Assembly (NCBI GenBank): GCA_030141605.1 | Contig: JAQGDQ010000070.1 | Location: 160,001 to 224,000 of the forward strand | Origin: Tubiluchus corallicola | Taxonomy: Eukaryota; Priapulida; Priapulimorpha; Priapulimorphida; Tubiluchidae | Direction of reading: 5' to 3' | Length of the DNA: 64,000 bases | Shown here: positions 47,023-58,859 of the stretch, piece by piece | How the letters are laid out: each line of letters starts with the position of its first letter | Numbering within the stretch: the first letter of the stretch is position 1 | Program-made: the position numbers and the translations under genes | Notes under the pieces: generated by a model | What the model was told of the DNA's origin: nothing | What the model saw: only the letters and a program-made list of their open reading frames with translations | The model's database searches: none

Positions 47023-48172
47023 AATCTTTTTATTTAAAATGAAAATTATTTGCTCTCTATTTTGCACGAATAGTTACATCACTTAGTATGAAAAATAATA
47101 TTAAATGTATAGTAACATTTACTAGTCGCAGTAGTTTATACAGGCAAAATTTAATAGTAATTTTTAAGCCAAAGTTTATAATTAATTTAGTAACTTCATT
47201 CTCTCTATAAATACGTGCATGTTTATGTAATCGTCTGAGTATGATGTATTATGTATGAATTTAAAAACAGATGCAGCTAATAAATCTTTGTTTCCACTAG
47301 TAAAATAATGACACACGAAGACAAAAAAACAAGTAAATGACTCTCTCTTATTTGTGTTAACAAGGGGGCAATTTGAACGTTTGCAGATTGTCTAGATGTT
47401 GTACATTCACATGTGTTAAAAAGTGAATATCCAATAAAAAATAGCCTGTCCTAGCGTAAAACCATAGAGCTTTGGACAGTCACCATAGGATCATGATATA
47501 AAAAATCAGGACTCAGAGCTGATTATTATTCGAGTTTTCAAGGCACAGTGTACTGTTGCGACATCTATGTGACAATACGTGTAACTGGGAACACGTCTGT
47601 AACTAGAAATTGCCTATTTCATGTTTCTTATATTTGAGATCACATGTGACAGCTGAAAGAAATGTTTACGATCTACAGTTGAATCACAGTATTTATTGTT
47701 AAATTAACTCACTATCAGTGGCTGCTACACCTAATAATCAAACTAATGATGTTTTTTAATCATGCATGCTGTAGAAGCACCTAAAATTATAGACTCCACC
47801 ACCGATTTAAAGAGGTTAATAAATGCCGGTAAACTAAAATCATTATACCAAAGGATATTAAATTTTGCATTAATTATTTTTTATTAACAGCCAACAGTTC
47901 GATGCCCATTTTCTAATATCATTAATGCGTAGCTGCATGAATTCTTAGATCCTGCATGACGCAGAACACAGCAGTACCCTGAAACGCTGTATTTTTCATT
48001 TCTTTGTCGGTTTTTTATCAACAGTTAACCGATAATAAAAGGATGGCTTGCTAAATTACAAACTTTAGGTTTTTGTCAGCACTTTACTTATTAAACATCA
48101 TTCCGCAGAGTTCTGACAATTATTTTATAATAATGTTTGCTATCGCTTGGTGGCGCAAAGAGCCTAACTGAT

Positions 48173-48264
48173 ACCAATTTGCTCGTTGGCTCTTCGGCGC
48201 ACCGTAGTCGCAGTTACTCTCAAAAATTACTACGTCTGCGCCACCTGCGCATAAACAAATTGGT
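48173..48264. promoter_or_regulatory. Nested inverted repeats just upstream of a TATA box
   Basis: Outer arms are ACCAATTTG (48173-48181) and CAAATTGGT (48256-48264). Inner arms are GGCGCACCGTAGT (48196-48208) and ACTACGTCTGCGCC (48229-48242). The outer arms place a CCAAT box on each strand. The block ends 8 bp before TATAAAAG and is likely part of the promoter of the next feature. Confidence 0.5.
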
Positions 48265-48271
48265 CTGGTTG

Positions 48272-48279
48272 TATAAAAG
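48272..48279 (+). promoter_or_regulatory. TATA box
   Basis: TATAAAAG, 39 bp before the ATG at 48311. It implies a very short 5' UTR. Confidence 0.6.
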
Positions 48280-48310
48280 TTTGTGTTAATTTACTAGAAA
48301 TTCAGCAACT

Positions 48311-48422
48311 ATGGAGTATCTGCAACGGTTGTTTTTTGGTGGATTAATTATTAGTTTTTGCTGCAGCGTCGGAGCTTATCTTAACTTATTTATGAGCAAG
48401 GAGGAAGTTGTAAGGCTTTTAG
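48311..48422 (+). CDS. First exon of a RYK/Derailed-like WIF-domain receptor (partial)
   Basis: ATG with A at -3 and G at +4 opens 37 codons plus one base, ending at a consensus donor GTACGT. The peptide starts MEYLQRLFFGGLIISFCCSV, a good signal sequence, and continues YLNLFMSKEEVVRLLG. This matches the start of the WIF domain of RYK-family Wnt co-receptors as I remember it (LxLYLSxxEVxRLIG, continuing LDAELYYV). RYK proteins are single-pass membrane proteins with an extracellular WIF domain and an intracellular pseudokinase. The following exon should begin with two bases completing the Gly codon and encode an ELYYV-type segment; I could not find it in the rest of the window. The call rests on 16 residues, so WIF1 or chance remain possible. 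Confidence 0.6.
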
Positions 48423-48746
48423 GTACGTTATATTACAAAATTTTACGATAACACCCTGCATGTTTATTGTTAAATTCTGTAGCCATTTGTTTTATTTTTA
48501 ATATCGGTTCTTATGAAGACATTCCCTTGAATCAGAAGTATGGCGGATTCAACAACCATTGATGTTTTTCGTTCTTGTTCTCTCTATTGTTTTCTTCTTT
48601 GGCTTTCTTTAATATTACATAATGACGTGCCATATTCGTATGTGTACTATATATATATATGTGTGTGTGTGAGTACCGTCTATTCTACGCAGAAATAGAT
48701 CAGCAAAGTAATCATTCTATGTACATATTGTGCAGCATAATCATTA

Positions 48747-48836
48747 ATTTTTATTCTTTTTGAAAAACTATATAATGTCAACCACAGCACTTAAAAGCAT
48801 TAAATAGTTGGATAGTTTTTCAAAAGGAATAAAAAT
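48747..48836. repeat. 25-bp inverted repeat
   Basis: The arm 48747-48771 (ATTTTTATTCTTTTTGAAAA...) pairs with 48812-48836 with one mismatch around a 40-base loop. Confidence 0.8.
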
Positions 48837-50956
48837 ACAAAAGGTTTTCTGTTGATGTTTTTTAATGTACCAATACCAAGCCAAATGCTGTATCTTGCTG
48901 TTAGACTGCAAGGTGCTATACATATTTCTTCAGTTTATCTAGTGATCTTAGTTCACTGTGTGACATTTGTCCAGAAAGCTACATCTGGCGCTGAATGATT
49001 TTTGTGGCTCAACAACCTTGTGTTTAAATGTGCGAAGTGGTTAAAGTTGGCTGCAAAGTGGAATCATAAAATTTCAGTTAGAGATGCAAGTGCCTGTATC
49101 AGTTTTTGGTATTTCTGAAGTCTTCCTTGCCTGTTAAATGTAACGTTATTTATGTAATTTCCGTTACAAAACTGAATTCCATAGATTCTTTACTGGTTTG
49201 TAGCTATAATGTTTACTAAGTGTAAGATCACTGTGAATGACAGATTTTATTTCAAATGGCACTAACAGATGGCATGCACAAAAATAAAAACCATAAAAAT
49301 AACAAGTGAATTTATTAATGTAAACCGAGTTATGAAGTTATGGTGTTACACCATATTCTACAATTTTCCCAAGTATTGAAGGTTTAACTTGTACAATCCA
49401 ACATGTTCATATTTCTGAAGCTTTTTGTAAAGCATGACAACTGAGCTATCTGGAAATATCTACATCTGAAAGACTTTATAATGATGATACTCATAGTTCT
49501 CAACTTCAACATCATGGACTTGGCATTTGTATGTCTTTGTTATGAAATGTGATCACGACCTTACGATTTTTAGCATTGGGTAATAACCAATGTTAAAATT
49601 TAACAGTATTCATTGTGCAAGGATTTCTTAATTATGCATGAGCTAGAATAATTTTTGTACGGTGTCTGTGCCAAACTGCCAGTCACATTTACTTTCAAGA
49701 ATTTCATGTATTGCCACTGTACATTTACAGCATTTGGAACGTAATGAAATTACAACAGTTGTCAATGCATAATTACTAAATGTTTGTCCTGGTCATGGTT
49801 AAAATTTCGCTTGAAATTCATCAAAATCTAAAAAACTGTGACTCAACCAGTCATTACTGTTCTGTTTTTTTCTAAAACCATTAGAAAAACAGTACAAACG
49901 ATATGTATTACATTTATTAGAGCTGTATTTAGTTCCGGTTTTGGACGTACAAATTAGGACTAATGTAAATGATATTTCATTTGTTTAGCCTTTTGTTCAT
50001 GTGGTAGCATCATCTGTCCATTTTCAGGGTCACTGGATAATTTTAAAGGGAAACATGCAAACACTGATGTAACGTAATGAAAACTTGATAAATCATTGGT
50101 TTGAACTAAAAAAGCACCAAACTACACGTTTACTGGAAGTAGATGGCTCTAAACTTTTAGGAGATGTTTTTATGGCAATGACACTGAAGATTTTAATAAA
50201 ATTCTTCATACTTTTTAAAAAATTAACACTTTTCAGGTAATTAAACTGTTTTGTATATTTTTTCTTATCCACTCTAATTTTTTCACAATAGGTGATTTTA
50301 CACATAAAAAATAGATAGACGAACGGTGCAAAATCCGACAAACAAAATTACCAGATCTCGGGATCTGGAAACTGATCCAGTGCATCCTTAACACTTATTA
50401 ATGTATTGTATGTGTATCTCACTTGTTTTGTGCGAAACTGGTTTGATGAGCCTTCATGGGAAACTTGCAGAAATGAGCAGAGAAGCATTTCAACAAAACC
50501 CTGTAATCTCACATACATTTATTTTAAAGCTGCAGTCAGCCGTACAAAAACTATATTTATTTTCAGTCAGCTTATGGCTGACACATTAAGTTATAATCAT
50601 TTTTAATTTCATTTAATTCACCATTACCACTGAATTTAATTTAATTAATTAATTCAATTCAAACATTTATTCATCTCTGCCACAGCATTATAAACAATGA
50701 TCGTTTATGTAGACAATGAACAGACAGGTGGCAAAAACAAATGCCATCTACTCGTTTATTCATCTGTCAAGTTAAAATTGTATAAAACTTGCTTACATAT
50801 GAAGTCTAGTATTAGGTTTAAACAATAAAATAAATAATTGGAATAAAGTAATACGAAATCTTTTTGTTGGCACATATTTGTCATAGTTAAACAATACAAG
50901 TCATATTAGTTCCATAATGAAAAAATGGGTGATGGTACTTGTTCAGATACTGGTAT

Positions 50957-51000
50957 AGAATAGAATAGAATAGAATAGAAAATATATTTATTTCTTCGAT
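50957..51000 (-). mobile_element. LINE-like 3' tail on the minus strand
   Basis: On the minus strand AAATAAATATATTTTC is followed by (TATTC)n. This is AATAAA plus a 5-bp microsatellite, the same plan as the tail at 24200-24432. Confidence 0.4.
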
Positions 51001-52772
51001 ACATACATGTTATTTTCATTATGGTGCGAGTTTTATTATAAATGTGAAATTAATAAAATACACAGAAGCTATTAAAAATGCTGCAGACTATTATATGTTA
51101 AACTAAGATTAAGTATAAAAAATAATAATAAAAGTGCAATTTAAAACTTAAATGTAGTGTAAATCATTGACTAATACCACAAACAACTAATTGTCAATTA
51201 AGAAAATGTAATCGAAACAAAAGGATAAAAGCTATGAATGCTAATATATTGTAAACATTGTTAATATATATTGTTAATACATGTATTGCTGTTCCTTTGC
51301 ACTTTTGGGCTTCTTGATTCAACAAACTTGTTCGTTGATGTTTAAATGCATTTATTCTTTAATATTGTTTTTATCTTTAATTTATTTTTAATTTTGAATT
51401 AAATGTAAGATTTAATTTATCACGTTTTTGAAAAGCCTGATGCTCTACTTGTCTCTGGAGTTTTTTTGATCATTTTGAATTCTCGATATTTATACTGGGG
51501 ACGGGATTGTGATCAATGGTTAAGCATGTAATCTAGTCTACTATACGTCCTGTTTGACCTCTGTCGATGACTAACCAGTGACCAATGGGTACTGTTTAGT
51601 GATTAATGATTTCTGTAAACCTTTTAGGTAATGATTGTCCATTGGGTTGGATAATCAAATTTTTGTTGATTAGTTTTCCAACTGACTAACTAAGTAATCG
51701 AAGAACAGTGTTAAGCTGTGTTGGAGGAGCCAAATTAAACTCTGAAAGTTGCTAGTGCTTTAAAGCAAAATGTATGTTGTGAATTCATATTCTTGTTTAT
51801 ATAGAGAATCTTGTCTATTTCTGAGTTCTGAGAGCATTAGCAGTACCTATTCATCAAATTCTATTGACCAAGACTCAGATTGACTGCTAAACAAACTCTG
51901 GAATTTTTTGTGTTTTTTGTTTTATTTTTTTTTATTTTGATTTTTTTGGTACTGTATCCAATAATATTAGCATAATTATATGCACTAATTAGGTCATAGA
52001 ATTAAAAAATTTTGTATATGCAAGTAAGTTTGATGAAATTTCCATTGGAAGCCTGAGTATTGAAAAGCTCATAATCGTATGTAATATTGCATATTTATTA
52101 CTAATAGAAATTGTGTTTTTCTGGTAGTGACGTTGGTGATGATAAATACATGTAATGCTCACCAAAGAAACTAACTTCAAATTTCTGGCATATACATAGA
52201 GAAAGAATGATGCAAGCCACACTGAATCACAACAACTAATGCAATCATTAAACGGCTTACCCTTGTCACAGCTAATGAGCCAATTTATCAGATACTTGTC
52301 AGCCATCTTTGATTGATTCCTAATTACCGAAGGCAGCATAAGAATCCTGAATTTTTTTCTCTATCTCTCCTGTCTTGCAAAATGGCTTCATTGCGGAAAT
52401 CATTTGTCTCAGATGACCTTCAAGTTGATTTATAGTACTTGCCAAAGAAAGATGAGAGTAACTGTTTATGATTATAATCCAACTTTTTCTCAGGATGAAG
52501 CAGTGGTTTTTCTCTCTCCTCTCTGCCTTTGTCTGTCTTTCTTTCTTAGTCTCTCTTTGACTCTATGGGTTGTCTCTCTTTCCGAGCCTTGTTTTAAAAT
52601 TTTCACAAATAGTCTATTTTAGTTAATATCTTACATTATGCCCTAAACTGTGGTTTAAAACTCATAGGAACCATTACTGCTAAATTTTCATGTACTCAAT
52701 CGTTTCAGACAGTATGTGCTTGCAACATTTGGTTTTAGCCATTGAGCGAGTAGCGCTATTCTTGCAGCCACG

Positions 52773-52812
52773 TTCTCTCTCTCTCTCTCTCGCCTTCTCT
52801 CTCTCTCTCTCG

Positions 52813-52846
<34 letters not shown>
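52773..52846. repeat. (CT)n microsatellite
   Basis: Three CT runs separated by CGCCTT. Another CT-rich stretch lies at about 52510-52580. The Arg/Glu-rich minus-strand frame is an artefact. Confidence 0.95.
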
Positions 52847-52852
<6 letters not shown>

Positions 52853-54119
52853 GTCGCATGTCTCTCTTTCCGAGTGTTGTTTTAAATTAACCACAAGTAG
52901 CCCATCTTAATAGAACTTTAAATCTCCTTGCAAGCACTACTACTAGATTCTCCCCCACTCCATTGTTTCACACAGTACGTGCTTGTGTCACTTTTTTCTA
53001 GCCACTCGCCGTTTGCCGCTGAATGATTGGTATCTCTTTTATCTTGATTCCAAGAGCTATGAGCGAGTAGCTCTGGGCTTCTTGTATCCAATCTTACCTC
53101 ATCTGTGAATGCCTCCAGGTCTTCTGCAGTAAACTGGCTTCATCAGGCATCCAGCTCTCTCACTCTTTATTAAATATTAGTCTCGTTAGGTAATAATTGC
53201 CACAAAGGTGCCGCCTAGGCAATGAGCAATTTTGACGCATGACTCAGTTCGATTATTAATTATTGGCCAGCGCGATATACGCAGCGTCGTTATTTGCAGC
53301 TGGTAAACCATTTCTGACGATAGTAATTAAAGCGTTGACATCAATCACACATTTCAAACAACATTAACGCGCTAGGAGGGAAAAGAGCAGTTTTTGCTCA
53401 ACATGGCTTAGTATTTCATACGGTTTTAACATAACATCAGCTAACAAACTCATTAAATTGCGCAAAGGTTACTGTAAGACAAAACAGGAAGCTTTCGTAC
53501 CAGTATGCGGAAGAAACACTTAGAAAATGTAGCTTATCGTTAATTCTCTATTGATGCTGTTGCCGCTGTCGAAAAAACTGACCACTGACCAGCCATTGAC
53601 CAGTGAATCCTGAACAAGAGAGACGAATCGATAACATGTTATTGAGCCTAAGACAATGAGACGTGGCAATTTCGAATAGGGGACTCAAATCGGGATTGAT
53701 TTTAGTTTTGGAGAAACTTTAATATCCGGTTTTTAAAATGAAAATTGTCCATTCTGCAAAGGAGTAAAATTTAAAAGTAACAAGCACAAACGAGGCTTGA
53801 TATAAGCAGCCAAATCAGGATGAATTGTAAGAGAAATAAAAGGATTGGAATGTCCATACATATGTACTATTTTTCCTTAGCTTCAAGATAGGTTATAACG
53901 GACGGATGTAAAAGCGCAATATATTCATCTTAAACTGAAAATTATCCATCCTGCAATCGTATTAAGAGTAACATACCCACTAGATCCGATTTGGGAATTT
54001 TTAAAATTAGCTTAGCACCTGTATCGGGTGTACCCTATACGAAAAGACTTAAATAGTAGTAATATGATCTTGGCGAATAAGTAGGTTATTTTAGATTTTA
54101 TTTGATTTTTTAGATGATT

Positions 54120-54305
54120 GTTTATTGTGTTGTAGCATATTGTTTACCAACAGGTTGTATCAGCATTATACTGTCTACGATTTAGTCATTTTATTGTTTA
54201 CAGCTAATGTCTTTTAATCATCTGTTTATTGTAAATTTATTGTTCAGGTTTTTAACTGCGGTTTTTATATGCAAATAAACCTTTTATTTATCTGTCTATC
54301 TATCA
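54120..54305 (+). mobile_element. Probable LINE-like 3' tail with (TCTA)n
   Basis: AT-rich sequence ends ATATGCAAATAAACCTTTTA then TCTGTCTATCTATC, again AATAAA plus a tetranucleotide. Confidence 0.4.
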
Positions 54306-54658
54306 TAACAATTAATGGATGTTGAGATTCATGTTAAACTTTTAATTAGCCTAGCAGTAATTAACAGTATATTTAGTAAGCCTTGTTTTTAAATTAAGCC
54401 CACTTGAGTATTTTACTTAATTTTGTGGGGTGTGTAGCATTAATCTCAGACTCACAATGTTGGGAATTTCGGATCGAAGTCTATTACTTTCTCGACATAA
54501 ATTCGCATAATACTAGTCACACTATTTACTACTTTTGCTTTGTTTTTTGTAATTCTAAACAGTAATTTTATTTTTTAACGGTAATCAAATTAGTAATTAG
54601 AGTCTGTCCAGCGTTTTTTTAATCGCCTGAATATAAATTTTGTGATAACGCATTTCTT

Positions 54659-54862
54659 TTAATAATCTAATATGATAATACCACTCTTTTTCACGCATTT
54701 CTCTGTATAACGTGTAAAATGATAATAATATTCGTATGGCTTATAATCAGTATTGTTCGGAAAATGCCTTTGTGGAGCCTTCGGTTTCGGCTGCTTTGAT
54801 GTCGGTTCGTCTGACTCAGGTAATTCAGAAACCGTCTCGTTTCTATTTAATAACATCGGCTG
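54659..54862 (-). CDS. Candidate terminal exon, unassigned
   Basis: After a strong acceptor (TTTGCCTTGCTACAG, with a second CTACAG just after) a minus-strand frame of about 65 codons includes NRNETVSELPESDEPTSK, a Lys/Pro-rich stretch, and ends in SGIIILDY before TAA. Codon use looks coding and an N-glycosylation site (NET) is present. I do not recognise it and found no partner exon, so it may be chance. Confidence 0.22.
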   Translation of the reverse strand, partial: QPMLLNRNETVSELPESDEPTSKQPKPKAPQRHFPNNTDYKPYEYYYHFTRYTEKCVKKSGIIILDY

Positions 54863-55639
54863 TAGCTGTAGCAAGGCAAAGGATAATCCCCATACATAGC
54901 TGGTTCACGCTTTTGTTCGATGCAAAATCAAGCTTTGGCTGGGTACTAGACGGTGCATTAATAACACAATAATATCCTACTTTGAACGACTTAATTAGGA
55001 TATATAACCAGGTTGTATAAAGTATTATAAACATGGCCATATGGCGTACAATTCTAAGAAATTTTAATTGAAGAATTTTATTAATGAGTTATCATTTGGC
55101 CTTGTGTGTATGAAATACAGTATGATGAAACATTTTTTTGTAAAATACAAGAATAATATGATCTACAAATAATGTAGCAGTTACAGTAACTCGCAAATTT
55201 TTAAAATATGCATCTAATATTTGCTAAAATTTATTATTAGCTATCACGCGTTCATTGTAGGTGCTGTATTTTTTATGTTCTAGACAAATAGATTCTTGTA
55301 GATAAACGCAACCCATAAAATGCCGAGATTGATATCAACGCGGATTTGGGTGTGGTGCGTCACGAGATGACAGTGATAGTGGTGTGACGCTCTTTGTGTT
55401 TCTCTAGCTTCAGCAAATGACTCGGCAGATTGGCTAAATGTTCCCCTTTCAGTATTCCTTGTTGTTACGCGTGCAAAAACAATATTATTGTGTTATTGCA
55501 CCTTTCATGCGCGATGCGTGTGTTGTACGTTGCGTGTTTGGGATTCTGAATGCATTTATTGGTTGCGCGCAGCTGTGTGATCAGTTCTGTATTGCGTCCA
55601 CTATTGCTTTGATGTCTGTCTGTGTACGTTTATCAGTGG

Positions 55640-55675
<36 letters not shown>

Positions 55676-55679
55676 TATG
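55640..55679. repeat. (AT)n microsatellite in a local duplication
   Basis: TA repeats follow CTGTCTGTGTACGTTTATCA; a second copy of that lead (CTGTCTGTGTATGTTTGTCA) and of GTGTAAGCG-ACATGCAAA follows about 95 bp on. The 138-codon frame covering this region is not convincing. Confidence 0.8.
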
Positions 55680-55859
55680 TCATAGTGTAAGCGTACATGC
55701 AAATGGTTCTGTCTGTGTATGTTTGTCAGTGGTGTATGTATGGCACAGTGTAAGCGACATGCAAACAGTGTCGTATCGCAATTGCGCGTGCGTGCATGCT
55801 GGCATGCGCGAACGTGTTAACGCATTTGCGTGTACATTGCAGATTATGAGATAACGAGC

Positions 55860-58129
55860 GTTTGGCTTATTTTTATTCGTGCGTGTTTTGCCCGCGTCGC
55901 TTTGTAATTTCCATTTAATTTACTAGGTTGTTTGCATTCAGTATGCAGCTGCTTCTAGTTTAGAGGTAATTGAGGTACAACTCTGCCAGCTCGCACTAAT
56001 TTCCTTTCTCCGGTAAATAAATCTATCTCTGCTTGCCTCACGCGTTTCCTGGAGATTCATATCAGCACCCCCTCGTGTCTTTTTTATCATGTGCGTGCAA
56101 AACATCCCAGGGACAAATGAAGACCGTATTCAAGTCAGAAAAACGCTTCAATAATCAAAATTATTCTAATTAATTACGAAAGAAATAACTAGAATGTAGT
56201 AAGAATTTGATAAACGTACTAAGTTATGTGAAAAGTGCATATAAATTCAATTGAATGGAAATAGATCTTATAAACAATAATATACCTATAACGCAGGAAT
56301 TCTCAACTTTTTTTCGTTAAGCATCACCACAATTGTCGGACTTTCGGCCCTACTCCACGAAAGAATTTCTTCAATTATTTAACATAAACTCAATACAGAA
56401 TAATAATATATTAAGACTAATTAAATGCCAAATTTAACCGCAATGAGTTTCAAATTGTTTATAGATAAATTGTAATCACTGTATTCAAAAGTTAAACATT
56501 GACGTACTATATTTAGGTAAACAGGAAGTGCTTAAATTAAGACAATGTGGCAGTAAGTAGGCCAATGTGAGTATACTTACTATTACTTACAAGCTAGCTG
56601 ACTGCAATCATCAACTACCCGAAGTCAAAATACAATTGAATTGCAGCTTCTACGAAGAATAAATTCCATATAAACATACAGGCATAGAAATAAATCAGAC
56701 TACAGGCAAAATATGATCAATAGGGCTATACACAAAAACGCAATTATTGCTGAATATAACGATCATTCAGAACTGCTGTTTGAATGTGAAGTCATGAACC
56801 AAACTGATGTGGCGCACAGATCTACAATAGCCACTTTTGATCTCTGCAGAATATCAGTACTATTTTGCTAGTCCATCTAAGTACCCTTCTAAATCCCTTG
56901 GAGTTCGTGAACCCCTTCCTGTCTTCCCTGCATGCACAGTGTTGTCGCAGAAATGTTTCGTAATGATTGCATGACCCACCAATCACTTCCATAAAAGCAC
57001 AATTTAATGAATAGGTTAATGCACTAGAGTAACTAGATTACAGCGACTTTTGGGCAGGAGACATAGAGACATACAAAAAACAAAAAACCAGCTTACATCA
57101 CCTTGCCCTTAGAGAACAATACAAGATTCCCAGACTGGATGTTGATGGGTGGTCAATAGTTCTTGCAGGATAATGTTCTGGACATTTGTCAGTAAAACTA
57201 ATTTGCTCATCATTAACAGTAATTAACAGAAAGACATTAGACCATAAATAAAGACAAGACAAGGAGTCATTGAAGAAGAATACATTGAAGGGGGTCTGTA
57301 TTGCATAACTTGAAATTTGTTGCCCTGGCTGGGAGCATAATGAAGGGAGGAGTAAATGTTGGCAGGAGGTCCATCACTCCCGCGCCCTTGCAAAGGAATT
57401 GGATATCCATGTTAGCTGAAGTATGTACTGTATCATTTCATTCAGTACACTGATTAGGGTATCTGCTGTATAAATGGTATTATATGGAAAAGGCTCTTAT
57501 ATTAAGATAATAAAGTATACCTAACTTTTATAATGATGCAAAACCCATATTAAGTTTTTGAAACCAAACCCGAAAACATTAAAAGTTGAATTTGAATATT
57601 TTCCGTCAATTCACACGCGATACAGACCCTAAATTAGAAGCAGGGACCTTCTGCGTGCAATAACAGGTCACTGTTTTGTGGTGGGTCGCTTGGGTGTTGG
57701 TCCAGTCCAAAACAGTGACCTAGGTAATAATTTCTTGAGTGTCATTTCAGTCATGCTGTGGTAATTCTTGCTGAAAAATTTCTAAACATTTTGTGCCTTT
57801 ATTTCGCCAAGATTTCGGTAATCCCTCTGGTTCTTTTCAACCCAGCAGGTGGTTGCGCTATTCTTCACAATACGGTTATCGCGTGCTATGAGAGGATGTG
57901 AGTTAGCTAATTTTGACGTACTTCTGTAGGGCGTTTTCACTATCACACAATGTAGCTAGCCAAAGATTGTGGTGAGAGATAGACATCCTGAGCATTGAAT
58001 GATGCAGCCCTTTTTATTGCTGCAAGCACCGACATAGTAATTTTACTGTGGCCTCCCTGTGGCGTTAATAAGCAGGAAAACATGCACCAACTGTGTGGGG
58101 TTTTATCCATTTGAATCGGCTTTGTTGAT
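55860..58129. other. Intergenic, no gene recognised
   Basis: AT-rich. Only a 14-bp perfect inverted repeat with AGGTCA half-sites at 57665-57721 stands out. Confidence 0.5.
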
Positions 58130-58470
58130 ATTTTAAATTAGCTTTGAATAAAGCACAGCGCCTTTCTGCAAGAAAGTGTATATTATTCCCGTAAGCCAGT
58201 GTACTTTCTCGAGTAATGCTTCGTGCTGTAAAGCACTGCACTTTTCTGTAAAGCAGTGTATGTTATTCCCGTAAGCCAATGTTCTCAAGTAATGCTTCGT
58301 CCTGTAAAGCAGTGTCATTTATTCCCGTAAGCCAATGTACTTTTTTCGAGTAATGCTTCGTCCTGTAAAGTAATGCTTCGTACTGTAAAGCAGTGTATTT
58401 ATTCCCGTAAGCCAATGTACTTTCTCGAGTAATGCTTCGTCCTGTAAAGCATTACTGCAATTTGCGTGTA
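58130..58470. repeat. Degenerate minisatellite (56-80-bp unit)
   Basis: ATTCCCGTAAGCCA recurs at 58185, 58265, 58321 and 58401 (spacings 80, 56 and 80), with GAGTAATGCTTCGTCCTGTA and AAGCAGTGTA words between. More decayed versions (CTTTCTGCAAAG, TTCCCGTAAATCAG) continue to about 58860. Confidence 0.85.
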
Positions 58471-58859
58471 AAATGAGTTGTTTTCCTGTGAAGTTTGTAA
58501 AAAATCCGTCTTCCCTGAAGCGCGCCTTCTTAATAAAACATTATAGCTTTTTGTATGACACTGCATCTTCCTTTAGAGCTGTGCAGCTTTCTGCAAAGTA
58601 TTACATCTTCCCGTAAATCAGTGCAATCTATGTTAAGGTGGAACACGGTTTTTAAAGTGGTGCATCTTTCCTGTAATCCACCTTCCGTTAAAACAATGAC
58701 TACAATGTGCACAGCGAATATTTCTTGTGGAAACAGTGTATATGACAGTAATTTCAGTAAGGAACTTTACTCTTTTTTGAAGAGGTGCATCATGTTCGTT
58801 TGAAGTAGTGATTGTTTCGCAGAACAGTGCGTCTTTCTGTAAAAGGATTCATGCATTTT

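Larger units (their letters stand above)
48423..54658. other. Intronic or intergenic, no further exon found
   Basis: If the RYK-like gene continues on this strand, all or part of this is its first intron. Contains a 25-bp inverted repeat (48747-48836), (AT)n/(GT)n near 48648-48670, a minus-strand LINE-like tail near 50957, and (CT)n tracts. No exon with WIF or kinase features was recognised. Confidence 0.4.

Noticed and set aside
55438-55854. 138-codon frame
   Set aside because: Spans (AT)n and a local duplication, Cys/Val-rich from GT-rich DNA, no recognisable domain.
58130-58470. CRISPR-like array
   Set aside because: Units are degenerate and repeats merge without unique spacers; this is animal DNA.
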